Shown: positions 42,401 to 50,339 of the stretch, piece by piece
How the letters are laid out: each line of letters opens with the position of its first letter
How positions within the stretch are numbered: position 1 is the stretch's first letter
NCBI GenBank assembly: GCA_900548365.1
Contig: URKM01000007.1
Coordinates: 1-61,948 of the forward strand
Direction of reading: 5' to 3'
Length of the DNA stretch: 61,948 nucleotides
From: an uncultured Collinsella sp.
GTDB taxonomy: Bacteria; Actinomycetota; Coriobacteriia; Coriobacteriales; Coriobacteriaceae
Notes under the pieces: model-generated
Databases searched by the model: none
What the model saw: the letters and a program-made list of their open reading frames with translations, nothing else
What the model was told of the DNA's origin: nothing
Program-made: the position numbers and the translations under genes

Positions 42401-43307
42401 GACCGCGCTCGACCAGATCAAGGACGGCTGCCGCTACATCATCGCGTCCGAGAGCAACCAGGGTTGGTACGCGCTGAACCCGTCGATGAGCAGCGTGCGC
42501 GCGGAGCAGGCGGCGAAGATCAACGCGGGCGCATCGACCCGGGTGACCATTACCGCCAAGGGCGCCGGCGCCGGCTCGGTCCGCGTGGGCGACACCCGCT
42601 TTAACGTGACGGTCGAAGCGGCCCTTGTCGAGCATGCGGTGACGTTCGTGGACGAGCTGAACAACAAGCAGGCCACCGCCACGGTGGAAGAGGGCTTGAC
42701 CGTTCAGAAGCCTGCCGACCCGGCACATGATGGCTACACCTTCAAGGGCTGGTCGACGAGCAAGGACGAGTTCGTAGCCTATGATTTCACTGCACCGGTG
42801 ACCGGTGACGTCACCCTGTACGCGCACTACGAGGTGAGCGTCTACACGGTTACCCTGGTGAACAAGTTCACCGAGGAGACGTCGACGGTCGAGGTCGAGC
42901 ACGGCGAGAAGCTGGAGCAGCCGGCCGCGCCTGCGCTGGACGGCTATGAGTTCGCCGGCTGGTCCACGAGCGAGACCGAGTTCGAAGCCTACGATTTCGA
43001 GGTCCCGGTGACGAGCGACCTTACGCTGTATGCGAGCTACGCCAAGAAGGCGGACCCCGAGCAGCCCCCGGTCGATCCCGAGCAGCCCCCGGTCGACCCC
43101 GAGCAGCCCCCGGTCGATCCCGATGAGCCGGCGGATACGCCGTCCGCCGATTCGACTCCCGATACCGAGTCCGAGCAGAAGCCTGGTGCGAACCAGAGCG
43201 GTGCCGGGATGCCGAGCACGGGCGACATCATGATGATCGCCGCCGGCGCGACCGGCGCGATTGGTTCTGCCCTCGCCGCCGTCGGTGTGATCAAGCGCCG
43301 TCGCTAG
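39405..43307 (+). CDS. cell-wall-anchored exo-sialidase (GH33-like)
   Basis: The 1300-residue secreted protein has a signal peptide (to about 29, AHA). The sialidase FRIP motif is at 54-57, and Asp-boxes are SKDNGKTW (91), STDAGATW (250) and STDEGETW (307). These mark the six-bladed propeller that releases sialic acid from glycans. A module of about 340 residues, each copy opening with an Ig-like segment, then occurs twice (about 482-825 and 826-1073). Two InlB-type repeats (KGWSTSKDEFVAYDF and AGWSTSETEFEAYDF), a three-times EQPPVDP linker and the sorting signal MPSTG (1269-1273) follow. GTG 39405 has GGAGG 5 nt upstream; the ATG at 39390 lies before that site. The role is probably mucin sialic acid release at the cell surface. 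Confidence 0.92.
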   Translation: MRNGLFKVAGAVLALGLALGIAAPPAHAAVGVKPQDGVTHDQPFAPGTGESQKFRIPGMVTLNDGTIVAATDARYNQSVDGGGLDTIVSRSKDNGKTWNYTYANYLGDNGNVWNPTSTAFIDPAISTDGETVYLVADLFPAGIALNGTNWGPQVGAGFDSKGNLRLRDAKLVSFGADKYSEKAARAEYAYYLKMDDKTIHKAGDDSLVEGYTVDAMFNITTTATGTTTNLFCSDSPFQVFPTDYLYLTKSTDAGATWSEPTLINVKKDTEQVLLVGPGTGSVLKDGTLVFSVYEHTKGKEEAGIIWSTDEGETWHRSNPTTTHPAHWSSEAVTVQIDDTTIRQFYRDGEASLNYTDFTKQTDGTWKPGDIVRTSMKKDWGNQLSAIKLRDKVEGKDAIVVSTATINRRKAGKLYLGLIEDDKTITWRFSYDVVGDEDRYAYSSLTELNDGSIAVLYESVDDKEIFTIVPRDELIGDATDLAVTKKDVTIAVGDSKTFNDATGDYTNDVSTIDPAIATVRVERGPAGATMAAPGTANGYNGEQVALKSLLWNFQKKEGGTTYTVSGTTADNKTVYLAPGDYTSAAGRPVGAEAQDITLSAGKDAGTLYLTAPAKGNAGKQTGCLFFHRTGDLKLDRVDKPGTNATWQAACSFMLYREAKAGEASSTELPGFVRVDVANASVADGAYLIVAKVGDSEYYAMRPTTDKSNQKCQIAKVVPTTSASTDVTFTAVKAGDTSERVGDILYRIHVVDLYDEAVDVDMDGTKEIVLKDVDLTGNVDDADFDQTLAGYKVERDGDDTKITLTGKVPGTTTLVVGKTRYTVNVTGRVVDVALAMGESETFTHVVTGTHESVTNNKLDDSVATVALEGMTGAEVGATIRDLSELEYTFKASGDGFTAAAQTADGKTVYLNPTGKGAGFPYSTDANKLTFSTTDEANTFFIYNGSHYLHFYRDGGNNGYIFDRVNNTANFKRTCAFALFRPATEDELAAQADSVIEGYVRVTALDQIKDGCRYIIASESNQGWYALNPSMSSVRAEQAAKINAGASTRVTITAKGAGAGSVRVGDTRFNVTVEAALVEHAVTFVDELNNKQATATVEEGLTVQKPADPAHDGYTFKGWSTSKDEFVAYDFTAPVTGDVTLYAHYEVSVYTVTLVNKFTEETSTVEVEHGEKLEQPAAPALDGYEFAGWSTSETEFEAYDFEVPVTSDLTLYASYAKKADPEQPPVDPEQPPVDPEQPPVDPDEPADTPSADSTPDTESEQKPGANQSGAGMPSTGDIMMIAAGATGAIGSALAAVGVIKRRR
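43059..43121 (+). repeat. 21-bp tandem repeat inside the sialidase gene
   Basis: Three 21-bp units encode EQPPVDP linkers close to the wall anchor. They differ at one or two bases. Such Pro-rich linkers span the cell wall and can vary in copy number. Confidence 0.85.
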
Positions 43308-43320
43308 GACGCGCCCGCGC

Positions 43321-43424
43321 GATGGGGCGCCGCCGCGAAGGCACGCCCGCGCGGGATGGGGCGCTGCCGCTAGGGTGGGCCCCGCTTGCGATGGGGCGTT
43401 GCCGCGAAGGCGCGCCCGGTGCTG
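43321..43424. repeat. 34-35-bp degenerate tandem repeat
   Basis: Three units begin GATGGGGCG at 43321, 43355 and 43390 and continue GCCGC..AGGC.CGCCC with drift. It starts 13 nt after the sialidase stop and is non-coding. Confidence 0.65.
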
Positions 43425-43533
43425 GCCGCCGCCTAGGTGCATTGGCCGATGCCCGCCGCTGCGAAGGAACGTCCGACGATAGTTCCAGCTGGGCTTCGGT
43501 TATAGCGCCCTGAACACGAGTCGATTATCATCT

Positions 43534-43569
43534 GCACCCCATATCCGTAGCGGATATGGGGTGCTTTTT
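43534..43569 (+). terminator. sialidase terminator
   Basis: GCACCCCATATCCG and CGGATATGGGGTGC form a perfect 14-bp stem with a TAG loop and TTTTT tail. It lies 226 nt past the stop, after the tandem repeat. Confidence 0.9.
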
Positions 43570-44198
43570 GCTGCATGGGTCGCATACGGGCTAAAACTGG
43601 CATGTTTAAAATGCTAGCTGACTTTAACGTATGCAAACCGAACGGTATGAGCAGATAGGTGTTCCGAAATCATACGCGTAATCCAGGTAGCATATCGAAA
43701 GCGGCTGAATCGATGCCGAGAAGCGGTGAGGTTGGCGCACGGAACGCTCAATGGCATGCATGGCGTGGTTCCCGGTGGTGCTGCGAGTAGGCAATCGGCT
43801 TTTGATCCGTAGCCGTGCTGAATTTCGTGCGTTTGAAGGCAGTGGGCAGTTTTCGTGCAGTAAAAGGCAGCAAAGAGGGCTTGCAGGTGATTTTATCTGC
43901 CTTTAAGTGCACGAATTCGACTCATTGCCTTCGAGTGCACGAAATTCGCCGCGCTCGATCCCGCCGCGCTCGATCCCGCTGCTCGCCACCCGCCGCCCGC
44001 AGCAGCCGCGGCCCCCGGCCGCCCCGCCGCCTGCGGGCTACCGATAACGTAACAAATGGAACGCCCACCGGGATGCCGTCCGTTTATATGAAACGTTGCC
44101 GTATCATCGATAGCATGGGTGCGTTGGCATTCGGTTAACACGCTGCCGTCATGGGCGGCAGCGAAACGACTTTGGGGAATGAAGGGAAGGCAAAAACT
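43570..44198. other. spacer upstream of the phosphohexomutase gene
   Basis: The 43570-43815 part shows no gene or clear motif. Element B occupies 43823-43945. GC-rich DNA with a repeated CGCCGCGCTCGATCCC (43948-43979) and C-biased words follows to about 44035. The last 150 nt are ordinary and should hold the promoter of the downstream gene. Confidence 0.6.
43823..43945. repeat. four-unit palindromic intergenic element B
   Basis: Direct units at 43823-43844 and 43850-43874 carry TTTCGTGC and AAGGCAG. Inverted units at 43891-43915 and 43922-43945 carry CTGCCTTTAAGTGCACGAA and TGCCTTCGAGTGCACGAAA. The arms pair imperfectly over about 50 nt. Unit design, order and length match element A at 29925-30059, so the two belong to one family. 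Confidence 0.75.
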
Positions 44199-45893
44199 AT
44201 GGTAGATGTGCATGAACTGCTCGATACCTGGCTTGCTCACGTAACCGACGAGGAACTCCTTGCCGAGCTTCGCGCCATGAAGGAGGCAGGCGACGAGGAC
44301 GCGATCACCGATGCGTTCTTCCAGGACCTCGCATTCGGCACCGCTGGCCTGCGCGGTACGATCGGCGCCGGCACCAACCGCATGAATATCTATACGGTCG
44401 GCCGCGCTACGCAGGGTTTCGCCGATTATCTGGTGAAGAATTTCGAGAACCCCACGGTGGCGATCGCACGCGACAGCCGCAACAAGGGCGACCTCTTCGT
44501 GAGGACCACCGCTGCAATTCTCGCTGCCAACGGTGTGACCTCCTACGTGTATCCGAAGATCTCCCCCGTGCCCACGCTGTCCTGGGCCACGCGCTATCTC
44601 AAGTGCTCCGGCGGTATCTGCATGACCGCGAGCCACAACCCCGCGCCCTACAACGGCTACAAGGCCTACGGCCCTGACGGCTGCCAGATCACGTCCGAGG
44701 CGGCCGCGGCCATCTCGGCTGCCATGGAGGCCACCGACCCGTTTGCCGACGTCAAGACCATGGACTTCGACGAGGCCATGGAGCAGGGCCTGGTCAAATG
44801 GATCGAAGACGAGGTGCTCGACGCCTACTACGACGCCGTCCTCGCGCAATCCGTCAACAACCTCACCGACGAGCAGGTCGCGGGCGCTCCGCTCAAGCTC
44901 GTCTACACGCCGCTCAACGGCACCGGCCTCATCCCGGTGACCACCGTGCTCGCCCGCGCCGGCATCACCGACGTGACCGTCGTGCCCGAGCAGCGCGACC
45001 CGGACGGCGATTTCCCCACCTGCCCGTACCCCAACCCCGAGATTCGCGAGGCCATGCAGAAGGGCATCGAGCTGTGCGACGAGGTTCACCCCGACCTGCT
45101 GCTCGCGACCGACCCCGACGCCGACCGCGTGGGCGTGGCCTGCGCCGACGGCGACGACTACACGCTGCTCACCGGCAACGAGATGGGCGTCCTGCTGCTC
45201 GACTACATCTGCAAGATGCGCGCCGAGCGCGGCGAGGACCTCTCCAACAAGGTCGCCGTCACCACCATCGTATCCTCCGCGATGGTTGACGCCCTGGCCG
45301 AGGAATACGGCTTCGAGCTGCGCCGCTGCCTCACCGGCTTCAAGTACATCGGCGACATCATCACCGGCCTGTCCGACGCCGGCGAGGTCGATCGCTATAT
45401 GTTCGGCTTCGAGGAGAGCTACGGCTACCTGTCCGGCGACCACGTGCGCGACAAGGACGCCGTCAACGCATCGCTGCTCATCTGCCAGATGGCCCAGTAC
45501 TACAAGCTGCAGGGCAAGAACCTCGTCCAGGCCATGCGCGAGCTGTACGAGAAGTACGGCTACTATCACAACCGCACCATCTCGCTGAGCTATCCCGGCG
45601 CCGACGGCGCCGCCAAGATGGCCGGCATCATGGCGGGCCTGCGCGAGAACGCCCCGACCGAGATCGCGGGCGCGAAGGTCGAGGCCGTGGTCGATTACGG
45701 CACCTGCGTGAATGGTCTGCCCAAGGCCGACGTCATCGAGTTCGACCTCGAGGGCGGCAACAAGGCCATCGTGCGCCCGTCCGGTACCGAGCCCAAGATC
45801 AAGCTGTATGTCTTTGCCAAGGGCGAGGATGCGGCGGCCGCAGACGCGCTGCTCGACGCTATCGAGGCCTCCGGCCGCGAGCTGCTCTCGTAA
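44199..45893 (+). CDS. phosphoglucomutase/phosphomannomutase family protein
   Basis: The 564-residue alpha-D-phosphohexomutase interconverts sugar 1- and 6-phosphates, feeding cell-wall and exopolysaccharide sugar nucleotides. The catalytic TASHNP has phosphoserine Ser145. DPDADRVGVA is the Mg-binding loop, FGFEESYGYL the sugar-binding loop and RPSGTEPKIKLYV the phosphate-binding loop. Length and FEESYG fit the PgcA/PGM2-like branch. ATG 44199 is preceded by AAGGGAAGG; the frame is open to 44151 without a good site. Codons are strongly C-ending, suggesting high expression. A bidirectional terminator follows. Confidence 0.95.
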   Translation: MVDVHELLDTWLAHVTDEELLAELRAMKEAGDEDAITDAFFQDLAFGTAGLRGTIGAGTNRMNIYTVGRATQGFADYLVKNFENPTVAIARDSRNKGDLFVRTTAAILAANGVTSYVYPKISPVPTLSWATRYLKCSGGICMTASHNPAPYNGYKAYGPDGCQITSEAAAAISAAMEATDPFADVKTMDFDEAMEQGLVKWIEDEVLDAYYDAVLAQSVNNLTDEQVAGAPLKLVYTPLNGTGLIPVTTVLARAGITDVTVVPEQRDPDGDFPTCPYPNPEIREAMQKGIELCDEVHPDLLLATDPDADRVGVACADGDDYTLLTGNEMGVLLLDYICKMRAERGEDLSNKVAVTTIVSSAMVDALAEEYGFELRRCLTGFKYIGDIITGLSDAGEVDRYMFGFEESYGYLSGDHVRDKDAVNASLLICQMAQYYKLQGKNLVQAMRELYEKYGYYHNRTISLSYPGADGAAKMAGIMAGLRENAPTEIAGAKVEAVVDYGTCVNGLPKADVIEFDLEGGNKAIVRPSGTEPKIKLYVFAKGEDAAAADALLDAIEASGRELLS

Positions 45894-45940
45894 GAAACAG
45901 GGATCGCAAGAGCGTACCCGATACCTGGCGCGACGAAAAA

Positions 45941-45981
45941 ATGAACGGGGCTTTCCTCAGCAGGAACCCCGTTCATTTTTC
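45941..45981. terminator. terminator after the phosphohexomutase gene
   Basis: ATGAACGGGG and CCCCGTTCAT form a perfect 10-bp stem with AAAAAA before and TTTTT after, able to act in both directions. Confidence 0.9.
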
Positions 45982-45993
45982 TATCAACACATC

Positions 45994-46044
45994 CCGTTAG
46001 TCGTCAAATATGCTCCGTTAGTCACTTATTTATATGCTAAATAA
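45994..46044 (+). promoter_or_regulatory. direct repeats upstream of the pilus operon
   Basis: CCGTTAGTC...ATATGCT occurs twice in direct order (45994-46014 and 46015-46038). The second copy runs into the inverted repeat TTATTTA/TAAATAA (46026-46044). The region is far more AT-rich than the surroundings. A TATATT -10-like box lies at 46077-46082, so these sites sit at or above the promoter and may bind a pilus regulator. Confidence 0.5.
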
Positions 46045-46133
46045 ATTAATGTTGCGGTCCAGAGTGGGAAAACTGCTATATTTACGTATGCAATAACAGA
46101 ATAGGTGAGCTGTAAGCTGTGAGGGGATAGCTT

Positions 46134-47618
46134 ATGAAGCGCATGATCCGCTATGCCGTCGCGTTCGTTGCTATGGTGTGGATGGCTGTGATACTTCCTG
46201 TATCACAGGTCCACGCGTATGCATCGGGCACGGGCACGCTGCACATAACTCCATCGCAAGATGGAGGGGGGACTACCTACTATGCCTATCGCATCGCAGA
46301 CGATGCCGCACTTCCTCAAAACGATCAATTCGATTGGTCGGCGCTTTCCGGTGCCGAGCTGGATGGTCATGCCCCTTACCCCTCGTATGACCCTTCCGCC
46401 CCAACTGCCGCTGCAGACGGCCGCGCCCTCGTGGAGCGCGTGAGCGATGATATCTTGCAAGATGATGCGGGTGTTCTCGCATATGCATTGAGCGACTATA
46501 TAGTTAAGACCGCCGAGCCCGCCGCCCGTGTCGTATCGGGCGGCTCCGCCGTCTCCGTCGACGATGGATGGTACCTGCTGGTCGCAGAGGGCCGTCGTCC
46601 TCTGCTGGCTTGGGTGGACGGCAAAGCTGTCGAGCTGGGCGACAAGTCGGATGCCCCTGTTGTTTCCAAGCGCGTGAGCGCCGGCATCGGTTGGAACGAG
46701 TCTGCGGTCGTTGGCGCTGGCAGCACGATCTCGTATCGCGTTGACGCGAGCATCCCCACCGCGGTCGAAGCATTCAAGACGTATCCGCTCGTCATTGTGG
46801 ACGAATGGGATAAGGCGCTGGTGCTCGACGTGGAGTCGGTTCAGGTCGAGCTTGTTCCATCGACGGCGAAAAACGCGTCGAGCGACGTGACCGATCAAGT
46901 TGCGATCGAGCTCGAGGATGATTCGCTACAGGTCGATATCTCAAATGTTTTGGACTTTGGCGCACGTCCTGGCGACGTCATCCGCGTCTCCTATTCGATG
47001 ACGCTTTCGCGTGACGCGCGGGCGACGTCCGCTGGTTTTGCCAACGCCGCGCATGCTGTGTTCTCCACCTGGAAGGGCGATGCTCAGACCCCTGTGGACG
47101 AGGCGCGCGTGTATGCGTTGAACGCACATGTCACCAAGGTGAACGAATCCGGTGAACCCTTGGCGGGCACCGTATTCGCGCTTCGCAATGAAACCGGCTG
47201 GCTGGCCGCCGACGGTTCCTTCGGCGATGAATCCAAGCGCGCCGAGTTCACGACGAACGATCAAGGCGTGCTCGAGGGCATGCCGTTGCTTTCCAATGGT
47301 TCCTACGAGTTGGTGGAGCTTGCGGCTCCCAAGGGATATCGCCTGTCTGAGAAGGCCGCTCCCTTGCAGCTCGATGTGAAGGTAAGCGAGGGAACGCTTG
47401 AGCTCAAGGCGCGCGCGACCTATCCGCTGCGCGTGGCAAAGGTCGATGCCGCCACCGCAACGGCGAGCTTCGAGTTCGTGAACAAGGCGGAGACCGGTTC
47501 CTGGGGCGGCTTCATTCCCCAGACCGGCGATAGCGCATGGTGGATCGCAGCGGTGACGCTGGTCGTCGCCGGTTCCGTTGCGCTGATGCTAGGACGCCAC
47601 CATAAGGAACGCGCCTAA
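46134..47618 (+). CDS. pilin with IPQTG sorting signal (basal or minor subunit)
   Basis: The 494-residue secreted protein has a signal peptide (to about 28, VHA). An N-terminal fimbrial domain (30-160) and a D2-type domain with VSYSMTLSRDA (about 283) follow, then a SpaA/Cna_B domain. In the last, VTKVNESGEPLAGTVFALRN holds the Lys and YELVELAAPKGYRL the E-box for an intramolecular isopeptide bond. The signal IPQTG is at 461-465. It is first in the pilus operon, with GAGGGG 7 nt before the ATG. By position and size it may be the basal or ancillary pilin, but it shares its layout with the next gene, so it could form its own fibre. Confidence 0.88.
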   Translation: MKRMIRYAVAFVAMVWMAVILPVSQVHAYASGTGTLHITPSQDGGGTTYYAYRIADDAALPQNDQFDWSALSGAELDGHAPYPSYDPSAPTAAADGRALVERVSDDILQDDAGVLAYALSDYIVKTAEPAARVVSGGSAVSVDDGWYLLVAEGRRPLLAWVDGKAVELGDKSDAPVVSKRVSAGIGWNESAVVGAGSTISYRVDASIPTAVEAFKTYPLVIVDEWDKALVLDVESVQVELVPSTAKNASSDVTDQVAIELEDDSLQVDISNVLDFGARPGDVIRVSYSMTLSRDARATSAGFANAAHAVFSTWKGDAQTPVDEARVYALNAHVTKVNESGEPLAGTVFALRNETGWLAADGSFGDESKRAEFTTNDQGVLEGMPLLSNGSYELVELAAPKGYRLSEKAAPLQLDVKVSEGTLELKARATYPLRVAKVDAATATASFEFVNKAETGSWGGFIPQTGDSAWWIAAVTLVVAGSVALMLGRHHKERA

Positions 47619-47741
47619 CCCGCGCCGCGCGCGCAAAAGAACAAGGTGTCACTGCAACATAGGCTTTCGTCCCCGTTGGAAGCGCTGTTGCGAGACATAT
47701 AGGTACCGAACATTACGTCAACGAAAGGGGAATTGAACGTG

Positions 47742-49367
47742 ATGGAAAAGAATGTGAGCAAGACTTGGAAGCGCCGCGCCGCGGTGCTCGCGGTTACCGC
47801 TGCCCTGGGTGGTTCGGCGCTGATGGGCGCCGTCGCTCCCATGACCGCGTGGGCTGCTGCAGGAAAGGGCACGGTGACGATCAATTCGGCAGAGGGTAAT
47901 CAGGCAGCGGGTTACAACGCATATCGCCTGTTCAAGGCCGTCATTGACGACGGAAACAGCGCTGCTTCGCAGGTCGCCTGGGATACTACGGTCAATGAAA
48001 CCGCACAGACCAACCTCATTGCGAAGATCAACGAGCTCACCAGCAATGGCTACGATAGGTGGGTTGCCGGTAAGGGCGACGAGAAGCTTGCGCAGAACGT
48101 GCTCGAGTACATCAGCCAGCAGATCACTGCTTCCGATAAGCAGGTTGTCAATACTGAGTCTGCGCTGACCTCCGACTCCTTCGGTATGAAGCTCGCTACC
48201 TGGATCGCTTACGAGAGCGGTATCAAGCCCGTGTCGACTGATGTGAAGTCCGGCGTTGCCTATACCGATACCGAGGGCTATTACCTCTTCATGACCAAGA
48301 ATGATTCGGGCGCCGTTGCCACGTCCCCCATCTGGTTCGCGCTGGGCGGTAATGCCACTGCCGTAAACGAAAAGGCGACCGTCCCCACTGTTGACAAGGA
48401 GGTCAACGGTGGCGAGGCTGGTTCTGCCCAGATCGGTGATAAGCTTCCGTTTACCGTGACCGCGACTCTGCCGGGTAACTACAACTCCTATGGCACCTAT
48501 GCCATCACGATCGTGGACACCCCCACGAACCTTGCAATCGACCAGGACACCGTTAAGGTGATGTCTGGCGCGAACGACATCACCAACGCCGAGGACGTTT
48601 CGATCAGTGTCGACGAAACCGGCAAGCTGACCGTGAAGATCAATGACCTGAAGAAGGCGGACTCTACGGCCACCAGCGCAACCAAGGTCGTTGTTACCTA
48701 TACCGCCACGCTCACCAAGGATGCTGTCAACACGCCTGACGGTAACAGCAACAGCATCTCCTACACGTATTCCAGCAACCCCGGCGTGAGCACCGAGACC
48801 GGCACCGCTATCGATCCCGATGGATCCGTCTCGATCTACTCCTTCCTGCTGAACCTCACCAAGAAGGACAAGCACACCGATGTTGACCTCGACGGCGCCG
48901 AGTTCATCATCAAGAACGAGGGCGACAAGTACTACGACAAGGATGCCAAGACCTGGACGCTCGATGAGAGCGCGGCCAAGGCTAAGCCCCTTACCACCGA
49001 GGGTGGCGCCCTTTCCGTCATGGGTCTTGACGAGGGCACCTTCACCCTCACCGAGGTGAAGGCTCCCGAGAACTACGAGCTTCCCGTAAACCCGAACGTC
49101 ACCATCAAGGTAACGCCTACGTACAACGAGAAGGGCGATCTGCAAACCCTTACCGTCGAGGCAACGGGCGACATGGTGAGCGCCAGTCATAAGGCCACTG
49201 CCGATAAGAACGCTGGTACCGTTTCCGTTACCGCAGTGAACGACAAGAACGTTGCCCTTGCTATGACCGGTGCCGAAGGCGTTGGCATGGCCGGTGCCGG
49301 CGTTGTCGCGCTCGGTCTGGTGTGGTACGCCGTTCGCTCTCGTCGTAACAGCGCCGAGCAGCAGTAA
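47742..49367 (+). CDS. probable major pilin with LAMTG sorting signal
   Basis: The 541-residue secreted protein has a signal peptide (to about 39, AWA). Lys219 in TVPTVDKEVNG lies where pilin-motif lysines join subunits. A SpaA/Cna_B domain has LNLTKKDKHTDVDLDGAEF and the E-box FTLTEVKAPENY (Glu438). The C-terminus reads VALAMTGAEG, a hydrophobic span and SRRNSAEQQ, so the pentapeptide is LAMTG (506-510) with Ala replacing Pro. Its neighbour is a class C sortase, which should polymerise it. The start may be GTG 47739 or ATG 47742; AAAGGGG lies 8-11 nt upstream. A weak separate promoter may lie in the preceding 120 nt. Confidence 0.9.
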   Translation: MEKNVSKTWKRRAAVLAVTAALGGSALMGAVAPMTAWAAAGKGTVTINSAEGNQAAGYNAYRLFKAVIDDGNSAASQVAWDTTVNETAQTNLIAKINELTSNGYDRWVAGKGDEKLAQNVLEYISQQITASDKQVVNTESALTSDSFGMKLATWIAYESGIKPVSTDVKSGVAYTDTEGYYLFMTKNDSGAVATSPIWFALGGNATAVNEKATVPTVDKEVNGGEAGSAQIGDKLPFTVTATLPGNYNSYGTYAITIVDTPTNLAIDQDTVKVMSGANDITNAEDVSISVDETGKLTVKINDLKKADSTATSATKVVVTYTATLTKDAVNTPDGNSNSISYTYSSNPGVSTETGTAIDPDGSVSIYSFLLNLTKKDKHTDVDLDGAEFIIKNEGDKYYDKDAKTWTLDESAAKAKPLTTEGGALSVMGLDEGTFTLTEVKAPENYELPVNPNVTIKVTPTYNEKGDLQTLTVEATGDMVSASHKATADKNAGTVSVTAVNDKNVALAMTGAEGVGMAGAGVVALGLVWYAVRSRRNSAEQQ

Positions 49368-49424
49368 CGACTGCTCGCGGCGTGCGGCGGTAGCGTTCAG
49401 CAGTAAGAAGGACATGCGGACGTA

Positions 49425-50339
49425 ATGGGATACCAGGCGAAGCATACGAAGGAGCCTACGCGGGGTCGGCGCAAGCTGTCCCTGCCGGCGATCATCATCT
49501 GCCTGGGAATCCTTATGTGCCTGGCTCCCATTGCGACCGATTTGTATTTCCGTATCACGACCAAGTCTGAGGTGACTCAGATGACGGATTCGTCGGCGGG
49601 GGTTCCTTCTGAAGAGAAGCAGATGCTCCTGGTCCAGGCGCGTGCCTACAATGCGCGCCTGGGCGGCTATGAGGACGAGGCGGCTGCTGGGGTGACGGAG
49701 ATTCTTCCGTACGAGCAGCAGCTCTCGCTTGATGGCGACGAGGCGATGGGCTGGATCGAGATTCCGCGTGCGGACATCACCATGAGGGTGTTCCATGGCG
49801 TGGGTGACGCGGTCCTGGCTGCAGGGGTGGGCCATCAACCCGAAACCTCGCTGCCCGTGGGCGGCGTTCGTTCGCACTGCTTCCTCACTGGACACTCCGG
49901 CGTGCAGCAGTACCGCATCTTCGACGGCATTCGCGCGCTCGAGGCGGGGGATGTGTTCGCCATCCACGTTCTCGATGAGGTATACGCCTATCGCGTGACT
50001 TCGTGGGAGATCATCGATCCCGATGCGGTGGATGTCACGCCGCAGGATGGCGATCGCTGCACGTTGGTTACCTGCACCACGTCGCCCGATCCGCTCAACC
50101 CCAAGGGGCGTATCGGCGTGAACGACAAGCGCCTGCTGGTCCACGGCGAGCGCTGCGAATACGACCCGGCTGAGTTCGAGCAGACGCAGCCGGATGTTTC
50201 GGTATACGTGAATGACAACACCAGGCCGGCGCTGGTTGGCGCCTGTCTGCTTTTGGCATTTGCTGCCATATTGCTCATAGGTCGATACCTGCGGAAGAAG
50301 AGCCGGCGGGGCTCGGAGGTCCGCGATGGAGAACGGTGA
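49425..50339 (+). CDS. srtC: class C (pilus) sortase
   Basis: This 304-residue membrane transpeptidase links pilin subunits by Lys-Thr isopeptide bonds. N-terminal (about 22-42) and C-terminal (about 268-287) membrane segments are typical of class C. The catalytic residues are His157 in LTGHSG, Cys217 in TLVTCTT and Arg236 in NDKRLLVHG. The usual DP-aromatic lid motif is not seen between 45 and 80, where DSSAGVPSEEKQ stands instead. The gene follows the major pilin by 57 nt and overlaps the giant adhesin gene by 14 nt, so the three are translated together. Confidence 0.95.
   Translation: MGYQAKHTKEPTRGRRKLSLPAIIICLGILMCLAPIATDLYFRITTKSEVTQMTDSSAGVPSEEKQMLLVQARAYNARLGGYEDEAAAGVTEILPYEQQLSLDGDEAMGWIEIPRADITMRVFHGVGDAVLAAGVGHQPETSLPVGGVRSHCFLTGHSGVQQYRIFDGIRALEAGDVFAIHVLDEVYAYRVTSWEIIDPDAVDVTPQDGDRCTLVTCTTSPDPLNPKGRIGVNDKRLLVHGERCEYDPAEFEQTQPDVSVYVNDNTRPALVGACLLLAFAAILLIGRYLRKKSRRGSEVRDGER

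Noticed and set aside
39675..43442. 1255-residue open frame on the minus strand across the sialidase gene
   Set aside because: It is a shadow of the GC-rich sense gene, with no ribosome site and no recognisable domain.
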